This document shows positions 7,767-16,733 of a stretch of 51,106 bases of DNA, in pieces. Both the position numbers and the translations under genes were made by a program. The notes beneath the pieces are model-generated. The model was not told the origin of the DNA and did not search any database. It worked only from the letters and a program-made list of their open reading frames with translations. This stretch comes from an uncultured SAR116 cluster alpha proteobacterium (GTDB lineage: Bacteria; Pseudomonadota; Alphaproteobacteria; Puniceispirillales; Marisalimonadaceae). Location of the stretch: assembly GCA_902618195.1 (NCBI GenBank), contig CACMZO010000007.1:1-51106 (forward strand), read 5' to 3'. How positions within the stretch are numbered: position 1 is the stretch's first letter; the number at the start of each line of letters is the position of its first letter.

Positions 7767-8207
7767 ATGATTGAAAAAAGAAAATCTTGGATGAGTTTGT
7801 TAGCAACGTCTGATCAGAATGATTTGCTAAATCTTTGGGATCAAAAAAAAATAAAAATTTCTTATGAATGGCTAAGACAGCCTGAGATTGGTAGTATAAT
7901 GGCCCAAGGTAAAATGGGTGTTACTGGTGACAAATTTAATATTGGCGAGGTCACAATAACTAGATGCTCCGTAAAATTAGATTGTGGTACAATTGGTCAT
8001 AGTTATGTTCAAGGAAGAAGTAAAAGAAAAGCTGAAATAAGCGCTGTATGTGATGCCCTTTTACAGACTAAAATGTCCAAGGAAGTTAATGAAAATATTA
8101 TAATTCCTTTAGAGAAAATTAAAAAAGATAAAAGAGATAAAATTCTTTCAAAAGCTGAAGCTACTAAGGTTGATTTTTTTACTCTTGTAAGAGGAGAGAG
8201 TGATTGA
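7767..8207 (+). CDS. phnG: C-P lyase core subunit PhnG
   Basis: Subunit of the PhnGHIJ core complex which, with PhnI, transfers the phosphonate to ATP in exchange for adenine to give ribose 1-phosphonate 5-triphosphate. The 146-residue product has the family pattern: an early WMSLLA, then RQPEIGSIMAQGKMGVTGDKFNIGEVTITRC and GHSYVQGRSKRKAEISAVCDAL. The ATG at 7767 fits the usual length of about 150; a TTG at 7743 in frame would add eight atypical residues. First gene of a tightly packed phnGHIJKL-phnN transcript; its stop overlaps the phnH start. Confidence 0.92.
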   Translation: MIEKRKSWMSLLATSDQNDLLNLWDQKKIKISYEWLRQPEIGSIMAQGKMGVTGDKFNIGEVTITRCSVKLDCGTIGHSYVQGRSKRKAEISAVCDALLQTKMSKEVNENIIIPLEKIKKDKRDKILSKAEATKVDFFTLVRGESD

Positions 8208-8779
8208 TGGAAAATAATTATCATTTTTCAGAAGAATCTATAAATAGTTCTATTTCTTTTAGATCTTTAGTTAATGCTACCTCTTATCCAGGTAGACACT
8301 TTCAAATCACTAAACTTAAAAAACCAAATATTTTGTCAAATGCTGCCGCTACAATATTGATTACATTATGTGATAATGAAAGTAATGTTTACCTCTCTAA
8401 AGATTTTAGTACAGAAGAAGTTAAAGATTGGTTGATTTTTAATACTGGAGCTATTGTTTCTGACAAACAAAATGCTGATTTTGCAGTTGGAGATTGGGAA
8501 TCTTTACTACCTTTGGATGAATTCAAAACTGGAGTGCCTGAGTATCCAGAACGATCTGCAACTTTAATAATAGAAGAGTCAAATTATAAGAAAATAAAAT
8601 GTAATATTAATGGGCCGGGTATAAAAGATAAACTGCAAATTGAATTACCTAATCCAGAACTATTTATTAATAATAGTCATCTTTATCCTCTAGGTTTAGA
8701 TTTCTATTTTACAAATGATTTAGACATTTTATCTATTCCTCGTTCAACAAAAATTAGCGTCACAAATTCGGAGTATTAA
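8207..8779 (+). CDS. phnH: C-P lyase core subunit PhnH
   Basis: Structural subunit of the PhnGHIJ core, a catalytically silent relative of PLP-dependent aminotransferases. The 190-residue product has the family opening (FRSLVNATSYPGRHFQI), the central DFAVGDWESLLPLDEFKTGVPEYPERSATLII and the GPGIKD motif near residue 145, followed by PLGLDFYFTNDLDILSIPRSTKI at the end. The ATG at 8207 overlaps the TGA of phnG by one base and is preceded by GAGGAGAG (8191-8198), implying translational coupling. A TTG three bases upstream is an unlikely alternative. Confidence 0.93.
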   Translation: MENNYHFSEESINSSISFRSLVNATSYPGRHFQITKLKKPNILSNAAATILITLCDNESNVYLSKDFSTEEVKDWLIFNTGAIVSDKQNADFAVGDWESLLPLDEFKTGVPEYPERSATLIIEESNYKKIKCNINGPGIKDKLQIELPNPELFINNSHLYPLGLDFYFTNDLDILSIPRSTKISVTNSEY

Positions 8780-9859
8780 ATGTATGTAGCAGTTAAAGGT
8801 GGAGAGAAAGCAATTGATAATGCACACTCTTGGATGTCAGAGATAAGAAGAGGCGATCCTTCTGTTCCAAATGTTTCTCTAAACCAAATTACAGAACAGC
8901 TTACACTTGGAGTAGATAGAGTAATGTCTGAAGGATCTCTTTACGATAAAGATTTGGCAGCATTAGCTATAAAACAATCCAGAGGTGATTTGATTGAAGC
9001 GATTTTTTTGTTGAGAGCCTACAGAACTACTCTTAAAAGATTTAGTTATAGCAAACCTATTGATACAGCTAATATGCTATGTCTTAGACGCATCTCAGCA
9101 ACATTTAAAGACATACCAGGTGGTCAAAAACTAGGTCCTACTTTTGATTATACCCATAGACTTTTAGATTTTAAATTACTAGCTGAAAATGAAACTCCCT
9201 TAAGCCCAACACAACAATTTGAAAATAAAAAAGTACCTCATGTTTTGAGCTTTTTAAATCAAGAAGATTTAATGCAAAAAGAAAAAGACAATAATCTTGA
9301 TCCTATTGATATTACTCGAGAGCCTATTAGCTTTCCAACATCACGTGCAGCTAGATTACAAGCATTATCAAGAGGTGATGAAGGTTTTTTGCTAGGTCTT
9401 GCATATTCTACTCAGAGAGGATATGCAAGAAATCATGCATTTGTAGGAGAGCTTAGAATAGGTATAGTTGAAATTGAACTTAATATACCTGAATTAGGTT
9501 TTGATATTAATGTTGCAGAAATTATCTTAACTGAATGTGAAACGGTCAATCAATTTCAAGGATCAAAAATTGAACCTCCACAATTTACAAGAGGCTATGG
9601 TCTTGTATTTGGACAAACGGAAAGAAAAGCTCTAGCTATGGCCTTAATTGATAGAGCATTAAGATGGAAGGAACTAGGTGAAGACTATTCTGGTGCACCA
9701 GCACAAGATGAGGAGTTTGTAATTTCACATTGTGACAATATTCAAGCAACTGGGTTTCTAGAGCATATAAAATTGCCACATTATGTTGACTTTCAATCTG
9801 AACTTGAACTTATTAGAAAAATTAGGGCTGATGCTAAACGAAATGTAAAAAGGTTATAA
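8780..9859 (+). CDS. phnI: C-P lyase nucleosidase subunit PhnI
   Basis: Nucleosidase component of the core complex that, with PhnG, H and L, installs the phosphonate at C1 of ATP-derived ribose. 359 residues, the usual length. Characteristic stretches include MYVAVKGGEKAIDNAHSW at the start, the LTLGVDRVMSEGSLYDKDLAALAIKQSRGD block (about 41-70), and SRGDEGFLLGLAYSTQRGYARNHAFVGELRIG in the middle. It starts immediately after the stop of phnH, with the in-gene GGAG (8769-8772) as ribosome site. No anomaly in length or motif. Confidence 0.94.
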   Translation: MYVAVKGGEKAIDNAHSWMSEIRRGDPSVPNVSLNQITEQLTLGVDRVMSEGSLYDKDLAALAIKQSRGDLIEAIFLLRAYRTTLKRFSYSKPIDTANMLCLRRISATFKDIPGGQKLGPTFDYTHRLLDFKLLAENETPLSPTQQFENKKVPHVLSFLNQEDLMQKEKDNNLDPIDITREPISFPTSRAARLQALSRGDEGFLLGLAYSTQRGYARNHAFVGELRIGIVEIELNIPELGFDINVAEIILTECETVNQFQGSKIEPPQFTRGYGLVFGQTERKALAMALIDRALRWKELGEDYSGAPAQDEEFVISHCDNIQATGFLEHIKLPHYVDFQSELELIRKIRADAKRNVKRL

Positions 9860-9860
9860 A

Positions 9861-10742
9861 ATGAATGATATGAGTAAAGATAAAAATATAGATATTCAAA
9901 TTTATAATTTTGCTTATTTAGATGAAAATACAAAAAGAATGATTAGGAGAGCGCTATTAAAAGCTTTATGCATTCCTGGATATCAAGTTCCTTTTTCCTC
10001 AAGAGAAATGCCAATGCCATATGGTTGGGGGACTGGTGGGATTCAGGTAACATCTGCATGTTTAATACCTAAAGATGTCTTAAAAGTGATAGATCAAGGT
10101 GCAGATGACACTACAAATGCTGTATCAATTCGAAAATTTTTTCAAAAAACTGCAAATGTAGCTGTAACTGAAAAAACCTCCGATGCATCTCTAATACAGA
10201 CTAGACATAGAATTCCAGAGACAAAATTAAAAGAACAACAAATATTAGTATATCAGGTTCCAATTCCAGAACCTCTCAGATTTTTAGAACCTAGAGAGAC
10301 AGAAACAAGAAAAATGCATGCTCTTTCTGAATACGGATTAATGTTTGTGAAACTTTATGAAGATATTGCAAAACACGGTCATATTGAGACAGCATATGCA
10401 TATCCAGTAAAAACAAACGGTAATTATGTTACAGATCCTTCTCCTATTCCAAAATTTGATAATCCCAAAATGAATAATAATCCAGCTATTCAACTTTTTG
10501 GTGCAGGAAGAGAACAAAGGATTTATGCTATCCCACCTTACACAAATGTTAAAAGTCTTGATTTTGAAGACTATCCTTTTGAAGCTATGAAAGCCAATTT
10601 CAAATGCTCAATATGTGGATCCAGTGATAGTTATTTAGATGAAATTATAGTCTCTGATGATGGTAAAAGATCATACATATGTTCAGACACGGATTATTGC
10701 AAAGAACAAACACAATTAAATTCAAAAGAAGAAGATCAATAA
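9861..10742 (+). CDS. phnJ: C-P lyase radical-SAM subunit PhnJ
   Basis: Catalytic subunit that breaks the carbon-phosphorus bond of ribose 1-phosphonate 5-phosphate, giving the hydrocarbon and ribose 1,2-cyclic phosphate 5-phosphate. The 293-residue protein holds the atypical 4Fe-4S binding motif at its C-terminus: C249-x2-C252-x21-C274-x5-C280, the spacing of the E. coli enzyme. The glycine-rich segment YGWGTGGIQVTSA (near residue 53) corresponds to the region carrying the radical glycine. One base separates it from phnI, and its TAA overlaps the ATG of phnK. The key residues needed for activity are visible. Confidence 0.95.
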   Translation: MNDMSKDKNIDIQIYNFAYLDENTKRMIRRALLKALCIPGYQVPFSSREMPMPYGWGTGGIQVTSACLIPKDVLKVIDQGADDTTNAVSIRKFFQKTANVAVTEKTSDASLIQTRHRIPETKLKEQQILVYQVPIPEPLRFLEPRETETRKMHALSEYGLMFVKLYEDIAKHGHIETAYAYPVKTNGNYVTDPSPIPKFDNPKMNNNPAIQLFGAGREQRIYAIPPYTNVKSLDFEDYPFEAMKANFKCSICGSSDSYLDEIIVSDDGKRSYICSDTDYCKEQTQLNSKEEDQ

Positions 10743-11518
10743 TGATGCAAGATTTCTTATTTAAAGCTTCAAATATTTCCAAATACTATGGCCAAAATGT
10801 AGGGTGTAAAAATGTATCTTTAGATATTAATTCTGGCGAGGTCCTTGGAATTGTTGGCGAATCTGGCTCTGGAAAATCTACATTATTAAATTGTATATAT
10901 GGAAATTTAAAAGTTGATGAAGGAGATATTCTTTTAAACGATAAATCAAAAACAATCCTCAATTTCACTAAAATCGATGAACCAAAACTTCGTTTAATTC
11001 AAAGATCTGATCTAGCATTTGTGCATCAAAATCCTCGTGATGGTCTCAGAATGAATATAAGTGCAGGAGGAAATATTGGGGAAAGATTAATGGCAATAGG
11101 TCATAGAAATTATGGAGAAATTCGCGAGATTGCTTCAAGTTGGTTAGAAAAAGTTGAAATTGATGTTAGTAGAATTGACGATAAGCCAAGTACTTTTTCT
11201 GGAGGAATGCAACAAAGGCTTCAAATTGCAAGAAACCTAGTAACTAAACCAAGACTTATTTTTATGGACGAACCTACTGGGGGTTTGGACGTATCTGTTC
11301 AAGCAAAAATTTTAGATTTATTGAGAAACCTTGTAAGAGAACTTGGCATTGCAGCAATAATAGTTACACATGATCTTGCAGTTGTAAGACTATTAGCTGA
11401 TCGTATCATTGTAATGCAAAATGGAAATGTAATAGAAGCTGGTTTGTGCGATCAGGTTTTAGATGATCCACAACATAAATATTCACAATTATTAGTAAGT
11501 TCAGTACTTCAGGTGTAG
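10742..11518 (+). CDS. phnK: C-P lyase ATP-binding subunit PhnK
   Basis: ABC-type ATPase that binds the PhnGHIJ core; it is not a transporter subunit. The 258-residue product has Walker A GESGSGKS (39-46), the signature FSGGMQQR and Walker B LIFMDEPTGGLD. The ATG at 10742 overlaps the phnJ stop by one base; a second ATG follows at 10745. The open frame extends upstream to 10679 inside phnJ but those residues are not PhnK-like. Similarity to oligopeptide ATPases is a family trait, so the operon position decides the name. Confidence 0.93.
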   Translation: MMQDFLFKASNISKYYGQNVGCKNVSLDINSGEVLGIVGESGSGKSTLLNCIYGNLKVDEGDILLNDKSKTILNFTKIDEPKLRLIQRSDLAFVHQNPRDGLRMNISAGGNIGERLMAIGHRNYGEIREIASSWLEKVEIDVSRIDDKPSTFSGGMQQRLQIARNLVTKPRLIFMDEPTGGLDVSVQAKILDLLRNLVRELGIAAIIVTHDLAVVRLLADRIIVMQNGNVIEAGLCDQVLDDPQHKYSQLLVSSVLQV

Positions 11519-11519
11519 C

Positions 11520-12185
11520 ATGATACAAATAAAAAATTTAAATAAATCTTTCGAACTTTATAATCAAAATAATACAAACATTAATGTTTTTAAAAATATA
11601 AACTTCAAAGTGGATAAAGGGGAAGTTGTTGCTCTTACAGGAAACTCTGGAACAGGTAAATCTACTTTACTAAAATTGATATATGGAAGTTATGTTATAA
11701 GCAAAGGTGATGTTCTTATCGCAGATGTAAACGTCAGAAAATCAAGTCCAAGAGATATTTTGAAATTAAGAAAAAATAAGCTAGGCTATGTTAGTCAATT
11801 CTTAAGAGTTGTTCCTAGAGTGCCAACAATAGAAGTTGTTATAGAACCTTTACTTGATATTGGATGTGAAAAGAAAATAGCATTAAAAAAAGGACAAGAA
11901 ATTTTAGAAATCCTGAAAATTCCTAAAAATTTATGGAACTTATCTCCTTTAACTTTCTCTGGAGGTGAACAACAAAGAGTAAATATTGCAAGAGGTTTTA
12001 TTCATAATTACCCATACCTACTTTTAGATGAACCAACTGCAAGTTTGGACCACAATAATAAAAACATTGTATTACATTTGATAGAAAAAGCTAAACTAAA
12101 TGGCTCAGCAATAATTGGAATATTCCATGATGAAATAGCTAGAAACAAAGTTGCTACCAGGGAAGTTAATTTAGAAAATTTATAG
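11520..12185 (+). CDS. phnL: C-P lyase ATP-binding subunit PhnL
   Basis: Second ABC-type ATPase of the C-P lyase system, required with PhnGHI for the first, nucleosidase-like step. The 221-residue product has Walker A GNSGTGKS (41-48), Q-loop region GYVSQFLRVVPRV, signature FSGGEQQR and Walker B LLLDEPTASLD. PhnL proteins carry the sequence FLRVVPRVP after the Q-loop, which separates them from PhnK and from lolD-like exporters. One base separates it from phnK and 15 bases from phnN. Confidence 0.93.
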   Translation: MIQIKNLNKSFELYNQNNTNINVFKNINFKVDKGEVVALTGNSGTGKSTLLKLIYGSYVISKGDVLIADVNVRKSSPRDILKLRKNKLGYVSQFLRVVPRVPTIEVVIEPLLDIGCEKKIALKKGQEILEILKIPKNLWNLSPLTFSGGEQQRVNIARGFIHNYPYLLLDEPTASLDHNNKNIVLHLIEKAKLNGSAIIGIFHDEIARNKVATREVNLENL

Positions 12186-12200
12186 AGATTTTGTAATCAG

Positions 12201-12737
12201 ATGAACAAACTTAATGGTAATTTATTTGTGATTGTAGGTGCTTCTGGTGTTGGTAAAGATACTTTATTAAACGAAATAAGAGATAAATTTAAAAATTTTT
12301 ATTTTGTCAAAAGGTATATTACAAGAACTCCCGATGACAATAATGAAGACCACGTATCAATATCCGATAAAGATTTCCAAAAAAAGGTTAAAGATAGCTT
12401 TTTTACGATAACTTGGGATGCTCATTCCTTATCTTACGGTATCCCAAAAAAAATAGATGAATTCTTAAAAAAAGGTACAAATGTAATTTTTAATGGTTCA
12501 AGACATGCTTTGAAGGAAATAAAAAAAAAATATCCTAACGCAAAAATTATTTGTATTGTTGCATCAAAAAAAAATATTGAAAATCGACTTCTTATAAGAA
12601 ACAGAGAAAACAAAGATGAAATCAATAAAAGACTTAATAGAAAAATAGAAAATTTGCCTTCTGATACAATTTATGTCGAAAATGACTCTGATTTAGAATC
12701 GGGAGTTGATAATTTAATTAATGCTTTGAATGGGTAA
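12201..12737 (+). CDS. phnN: Ribose 1,5-bisphosphate phosphokinase PhnN
   Basis: Phosphorylates ribose 1,5-bisphosphate to PRPP, the last step that returns phosphonate-derived ribose to nucleotide synthesis. The 178-residue P-loop protein is of the guanylate kinase type: Walker A GASGVGKD (13-20), then RYITRTPDDNNEDHVSISDKDF, a segment typical of PhnN, and a lid region rich in arginine (RLLIRNRENKDEINKRLNR). Its last 20 bases overlap the 3' end of the convergent DUF1045 gene. The sequence is very lysine- and asparagine-rich, as expected from the low GC. Confidence 0.9.
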   Translation: MNKLNGNLFVIVGASGVGKDTLLNEIRDKFKNFYFVKRYITRTPDDNNEDHVSISDKDFQKKVKDSFFTITWDAHSLSYGIPKKIDEFLKKGTNVIFNGSRHALKEIKKKYPNAKIICIVASKKNIENRLLIRNRENKDEINKRLNRKIENLPSDTIYVENDSDLESGVDNLINALNG

Positions 12738-13425
12738 AATTAATTTTTTTAATAAAATAAAATTTTTCATCAGTCTTTTGTCCAAAAATACAAATACTTT
12801 TAAAGTGTATTTTTCTTAAATTTACACTCTTTAAAATTGTTTGAAGATATTTATAAACATTGTCTATTTCTTCAATTCTAAGTTTACCTGTAAGAGTTAA
12901 ATGAAATTTGAATTCATTAAATACATAAGGATAACCCCATTTGAAGAGCATTTTTTTTTGGTTAAAAGACAATTTATGAGGATGTCTTTTTTTAATTTCA
13001 TCTTCAGAAAGATCATCTCTTAAAAAATCTAATCCTTCTACAAATTTATTAGATACGTCATTTACTTTGAGGTTTTTAGATGGAGTTAATGCTATGAAAT
13101 TACCTAATTTTTTAATAACTAATTTATCTAAATGAAAACTTTGTATTTGTTTTGATATTTCACAAACTTTATTTTCAAGATCATTATACGTATATTTATT
13201 TTTTAATCTAAATGGAGCTTTTATAGTACCATGAAATCCATATTGTTTTGGTGTAAGAACTAAGCTAGAAAATTTTTTGAAACTAGGTAATTTTGAAAGA
13301 TCTGACTTTGTTGTTTCTTCACCTTTGTAAGGATCCCAACCAAGCCAACATTTTCCGAACAGATCAAGCTCCGGATTTTCTATAGGTGCGTAATATATTG
13401 CATATCTTTTATAATTTTTTTCCAT
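12718..13425 (-). CDS. DUF1045 2H-phosphoesterase, putative cyclic ribose phosphate hydrolase
   Basis: 235-residue protein of the 2H phosphoesterase superfamily, with the two HxT catalytic motifs HGT (65-67) and HLT (175-177). It is the DUF1045 protein regularly seen in C-P lyase loci (TIGR03223). No phnP is present in the window, although PhnJ produces 5-phosphoribosyl 1,2-cyclic phosphate that must be opened before PhnN can act. 2H enzymes open cyclic phosphates, and I recall a DUF1045 member (RcsP) being assigned this activity, so the same role is likely here; this is inference from motif and context. It is convergent with phnN (20-bp overlap) and divergent from phnM, sharing about 100 bp of upstream DNA. 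Confidence 0.82.
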   Translation of the reverse strand: MEKNYKRYAIYYAPIENPELDLFGKCWLGWDPYKGEETTKSDLSKLPSFKKFSSLVLTPKQYGFHGTIKAPFRLKNKYTYNDLENKVCEISKQIQSFHLDKLVIKKLGNFIALTPSKNLKVNDVSNKFVEGLDFLRDDLSEDEIKKRHPHKLSFNQKKMLFKWGYPYVFNEFKFHLTLTGKLRIEEIDNVYKYLQTILKSVNLRKIHFKSICIFGQKTDEKFYFIKKINFTHSKH

Positions 13426-13528
13426 AAGCTTTATTTATAGTAGTTTTATTTCAATTTAATTAAATTTTTTTTTACATTTAAAAAAACTGTAATATTAGAT
13501 TTGTATTTGTAGATTAGAGGTGTTTATT

Positions 13529-14671
13529 TTGTCTGACGTAATCTTAAATAATATTAATATTGTAACTCATGACGAAGTCTTTTTGGGAAATGTCCAATTA
13601 AAAGATGGGCTAATTAAAAGTATCAACAAAGGAAAAAGCTCTATACCCAGATCTATTGATTGCAATGAAGATTATTTAATCCCAGGTTTAGTAGAATTAC
13701 ACACAGACAACTTAGAAAGACATATGAAACCTAGACCTGGAGTTAATTGGCCTATAAATAATGCTCTTATAGCTCATGATGGTGAATTAGCATCTGTGGG
13801 AATTACAACAGTGTTCGATGCTTTAAGAGTAGGATCTATAAACAAAGATGGTGTACATAGATATGACAAATATGCAAGAGAAACAGCTACTTCTATTAAT
13901 AAATTATCAAAAGAAAAATCGTTTAAGATTGACCATTTTATCCATCTAAGAGCTGAAATATGTTCAGAAAATTTAATTCAAGAATTAGAAGAGTTTAATA
14001 CTCAAGATAAGGTAAAAATAGTAAGCCTAATGGATCACACACCTGGCCAAAGACAGTTTCGTGATATTTCACAGTTCAAACTTTATTTATCAGGAAAATT
14101 TGGTCTTTCAGAACCACAGATTGAACAACACTTTTTGCATTTAAAAGATTTACAAAAAATGTTTGGTAAAAAACATAAAAGTGAAACAATAAAATTTAGT
14201 AAAAAAATTAATGCAGTATTAGCTAGTCATGATGATACTACAATTTCCGATGTAGAAGAGAGTTGTTCACAAGGTATAAATTTAGCTGAATTTCCAACAA
14301 CTCTTGAAGCAGCAACAAAGTGTCATAGTAGTAATATGAAAATAATAATGGGAGCTCCAAATTTAGTAAGAGGAGGGTCTCATTCGGGTAATGTTTCAGC
14401 TCAATCACTAATTGATAAAGACCTTCTTGATATTTTAAGTTCTGATTATGTTCCATCATCATTATTAATGGCAGCTATAATGTGGGGTATAAGGTCAAAT
14501 AATTTACCTAAAAGTATCTCTGCTGTAACTACAAACCCTTGTAAAGCAACTGGCTTGAATGACAGAGGTCTAATCAAAGAAGGTTTAAAAGCAGATTTGG
14601 TAAGATTAAGCATTAAAGATGATTTGCCAATCATTAGAAAAGTATGGGTAAATGGTCAGGAAGTTGCTTAA
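13529..14671 (+). CDS. phnM: Alpha-D-ribose 1-methylphosphonate 5-triphosphate diphosphatase PhnM
   Basis: Amidohydrolase that releases diphosphate from ribose 1-phosphonate 5-triphosphate, preparing the substrate of PhnJ. The 380-residue product has the canonical [17 protein letters not shown] motif (metal ligands H58 and D60), a SHDD motif and [15 protein letters not shown] choose the TTG at 13529, because AGAGG (13515-13519) lies 9 nt before it and [12 protein letters not shown] aligns with the usual PhnM beginning; a GTG at 13520 would add three residues but abuts the AGAGG. It is followed 5 bases later by the arsenite transporter gene, so the two are likely co-transcribed. A 22-nt piece of its 3' end recurs at 18120-18141. 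Confidence 0.92.
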   Translation: MSDVILNNINIVTHDEVFLGNVQLKDGLIKSINKGKSSIPRSIDCNEDYLIPGLVELHTDNLERHMKPRPGVNWPINNALIAHDGELASVGITTVFDALRVGSINKDGVHRYDKYARETATSINKLSKEKSFKIDHFIHLRAEICSENLIQELEEFNTQDKVKIVSLMDHTPGQRQFRDISQFKLYLSGKFGLSEPQIEQHFLHLKDLQKMFGKKHKSETIKFSKKINAVLASHDDTTISDVEESCSQGINLAEFPTTLEAATKCHSSNMKIIMGAPNLVRGGSHSGNVSAQSLIDKDLLDILSSDYVPSSLLMAAIMWGIRSNNLPKSISAVTTNPCKATGLNDRGLIKEGLKADLVRLSIKDDLPIIRKVWVNGQEVA

Positions 14672-14676
14672 AAAAC

Positions 14677-15729
14677 ATGAATCTTAAACACAAAAAATTA
14701 AATCTTTCATTTTTAAATAGATATCTTACTTTTTGGATATTTCTTGCAATGATTATAGGCTTAGCTATAGGTAATATTTTTAGTAATATGCCTAAATTTC
14801 TTGATTCAATAACCTATAGTAATACGAATATTCCTATTGCAATAGGTCTTATCTTAATGATGTACCCACCTTTGGCAAAAGTGAAATATGAAAAAATAAT
14901 TGAAGTATTTAAAGATAAGAAAGTTTTAGCTCTGTCTTTATTCCAAAATTGGATAATTGGCCCTGTATTAATGTTTTTTTTAGCTGTTACTTTTCTTTCT
15001 GATAAGCCTGAATACATGACTGGTGTTATATTAATTGGTTTAGCAAGATGCATAGCGATGGTTCTTGTTTGGAATGATTTGGCTAGGGGGAGTTCAGAAT
15101 ATGTAGCAGGGTTAGTTGCCTTTAATTCAATCTTTCAAATTATTTTCTTCGCACCTTATGCATGGTTTTTTTTAAAATTTTTGCCTGAATTTTTTGGGTT
15201 TAGTGGACAGATTTTTGATATTTCAATATTATACGTAGCCAAAATGGTTCTAATTTATCTAGGTATTCCATTTTTAGCTGGTTTTGTTACAAGATCATTA
15301 TTAGTCAAGAAATTTGGAGAGGAATGGTATGAAAAAAAATTTATACCTAGAATAAGTCCCATTACACTATTTGCGCTTTTGTTTACAATAATTATTATGT
15401 TTACTCTAAAAGGAAATGAAATTTTTAAGCTTCCTTATGATGTTATCTTAATAGCAATTCCTCTTATTATATATTTTCTAATTATGTTTTTTATTAGTTT
15501 TGGTATGAGTAAATTTACGAGTATAGATTATCCAAAAGCTACTTCTTTATCATTCACAGCTGCTTCAAATAATTTTGAATTAGCTATTGCAGTTTCAATA
15601 GCTACTTTTGGACTTGCATCAAAAGAGGCTTTCGCAACTGTCGTTGGTCCACTTGTCGAAGTACCAATACTAATATTACTAGTTTCAGTTGCTTTAAAAT
15701 TTAAAGAAAAATATTTTAAAAAGACTTAA
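14677..15729 (+). CDS. ACR3-family arsenite efflux transporter
   Basis: 350-residue inner-membrane protein with about ten hydrophobic helices. It carries the ACR3 signature [11 protein letters not shown], whose C125 is the conserved functional cysteine, and the late [21 protein letters not shown] motif. ACR3 proteins export arsenite using the proton-motive force. The start is the ATG at 14677 (MNLKHKK); an in-frame ATG at 14644 lies inside phnM and adds unrelated residues. No arsC or arsR is nearby. Direct linkage to phnM suggests induction by phosphate starvation, when arsenate entry through phosphate systems rises; this is inference. An untested alternative is export of another oxyanion or organoarsenical. 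The last residues are duplicated as DNA at 18141-18150. Confidence 0.88.
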   Translation: MNLKHKKLNLSFLNRYLTFWIFLAMIIGLAIGNIFSNMPKFLDSITYSNTNIPIAIGLILMMYPPLAKVKYEKIIEVFKDKKVLALSLFQNWIIGPVLMFFLAVTFLSDKPEYMTGVILIGLARCIAMVLVWNDLARGSSEYVAGLVAFNSIFQIIFFAPYAWFFLKFLPEFFGFSGQIFDISILYVAKMVLIYLGIPFLAGFVTRSLLVKKFGEEWYEKKFIPRISPITLFALLFTIIIMFTLKGNEIFKLPYDVILIAIPLIIYFLIMFFISFGMSKFTSIDYPKATSLSFTAASNNFELAIAVSIATFGLASKEAFATVVGPLVEVPILILLVSVALKFKEKYFKKT

Positions 15730-15796
15730 AATTTCTAATTACACTCTAGCCTTATATTGACTGAATTTAAGTGTGTATAAAAATTTAATATTTTTG
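15719..15796 (+). repeat. 78-bp direct repeat, copy 1
   Basis: Starts in the last codons of the ACR3 gene and continues into the intergenic DNA. It matches 18141-18218 with three mismatches (positions equivalent to C/T, G/T and T/C) and no gaps; similarity fades after TTTTTG at 15796. The two copies are 2422 bp apart and bracket the plcP-glycosyltransferase pair. Confidence 0.9.
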
Positions 15797-15932
15797 TAAT
15801 CAATAAAAGTATATTTATATGTATGAAAATTATTATAAGCTTAATTTTATTTATTTAATTTTTTAGAAATAAATCTGTAATAAAACCTATGTATAAGGAT
15901 TTTAAATTAATTCTAAAAAATTCTATTTAGAT

Positions 15933-16733
15933 ATGGGTAAGTATCAAAATAAAAATTATAGAGCTATTTGGATCTCTGACATTCATTTAGGTTCAACTGG
16001 TGCACAAGCTGAACATCTTCTTGAATTTTTAAAATATAATGAAAGTAAATATCTATATTTAGTTGGTGATATTATAGATGGGTGGCGTTTAATGAAAAAG
16101 TGGTATTGGCCTCAATCACATAATGATGTTATCCAAAAAATTTTAAGAAAAGCTAGAAAAGGCACAAAAATTACATTTATTCCAGGCAATCACGATGAAG
16201 GGGCAAGAACTTTTCTAGGTATTGCATTTGGTGATATTAAGATAAAAAATGAGGCTTTTCATATAACTGCAAAGAAAGAAAAATTATGGATAGTTCATGG
16301 TGATCTTTTTGACGAAGTAATGCAACATGCCAGATGGCTAGCATATTTAGGAGACTCAGCATATACTTTTCTATTATGGCTAAATAGGTGGTTTAACAAA
16401 ATAAGACGTTTTTTTAAATTACCGTATTGGTCACTATCCAAGTATTTAAAATTAAAAGTTAAAAAAGCAGTTTCTTTTATAAATGCATTTGAAACTCTTA
16501 TGGTAAAAGAGGCGTCTAGAAGAGGATGTGATGGTGTGGTATGTGGTCATATACATAAACCTGAATTGAAAACAATCAATAATAAAATTTACGCAAATGA
16601 TGGTGATTGGGTTGAATCTATTACAGCTTTAGTTGAACACCAAAATGGAGAACTGGAAATTATTAATTGGGCTGAATTGAGTCATGATCATTTATATCAA
16701 AACGATCTAACTAAAGTTAAAAAAATAGCATGA
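15933..16733 (+). CDS. plcP: PlcP-like metallophosphoesterase, phospholipase C for lipid remodelling
   Basis: 266-residue calcineurin-type metallophosphoesterase with all metal motifs: SDIHLG (D16, H18), GDIIDG (D46), GNHDEG (N86, H87), HGD (H122, D124) and GHIHKP (H206, H208). It resembles LpxH-type hydrolases (COG2908), and databases often call it UDP-2,3-diacylglucosamine pyrophosphatase. In marine and rhizobial alphaproteobacteria the version paired with a lipid glycosyltransferase is PlcP, which removes head groups from phospholipids during phosphate starvation to give diacylglycerol. The overlapping glycosyltransferase and the adjacent phosphonate locus favour that role. It is free of a signal peptide and probably acts at the inner membrane surface. 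A weak half Pho-box (CTGTAAT, 15875-15881) precedes it. Confidence 0.83.
   Translation: MGKYQNKNYRAIWISDIHLGSTGAQAEHLLEFLKYNESKYLYLVGDIIDGWRLMKKWYWPQSHNDVIQKILRKARKGTKITFIPGNHDEGARTFLGIAFGDIKIKNEAFHITAKKEKLWIVHGDLFDEVMQHARWLAYLGDSAYTFLLWLNRWFNKIRRFFKLPYWSLSKYLKLKVKKAVSFINAFETLMVKEASRRGCDGVVCGHIHKPELKTINNKIYANDGDWVESITALVEHQNGELEIINWAELSHDHLYQNDLTKVKKIA

Noticed and set aside
10742-12185. PhnK and PhnL as ATPases of a peptide or lipoprotein exporter
   Set aside because: No permease is associated, both sit inside phnGHIJ-N with 1-bp junctions, and the FLRVVPRVP sequence is PhnL-like.
15933-16733. Annotation as LpxH (UDP-2,3-diacylglucosamine hydrolase)
   Set aside because: The fold is the same, but the 4-bp overlap with a lipid glycosyltransferase-kinase gene and the phosphorus-stress setting fit PlcP better; no other lipid A gene is nearby. 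The alternative remains possible.
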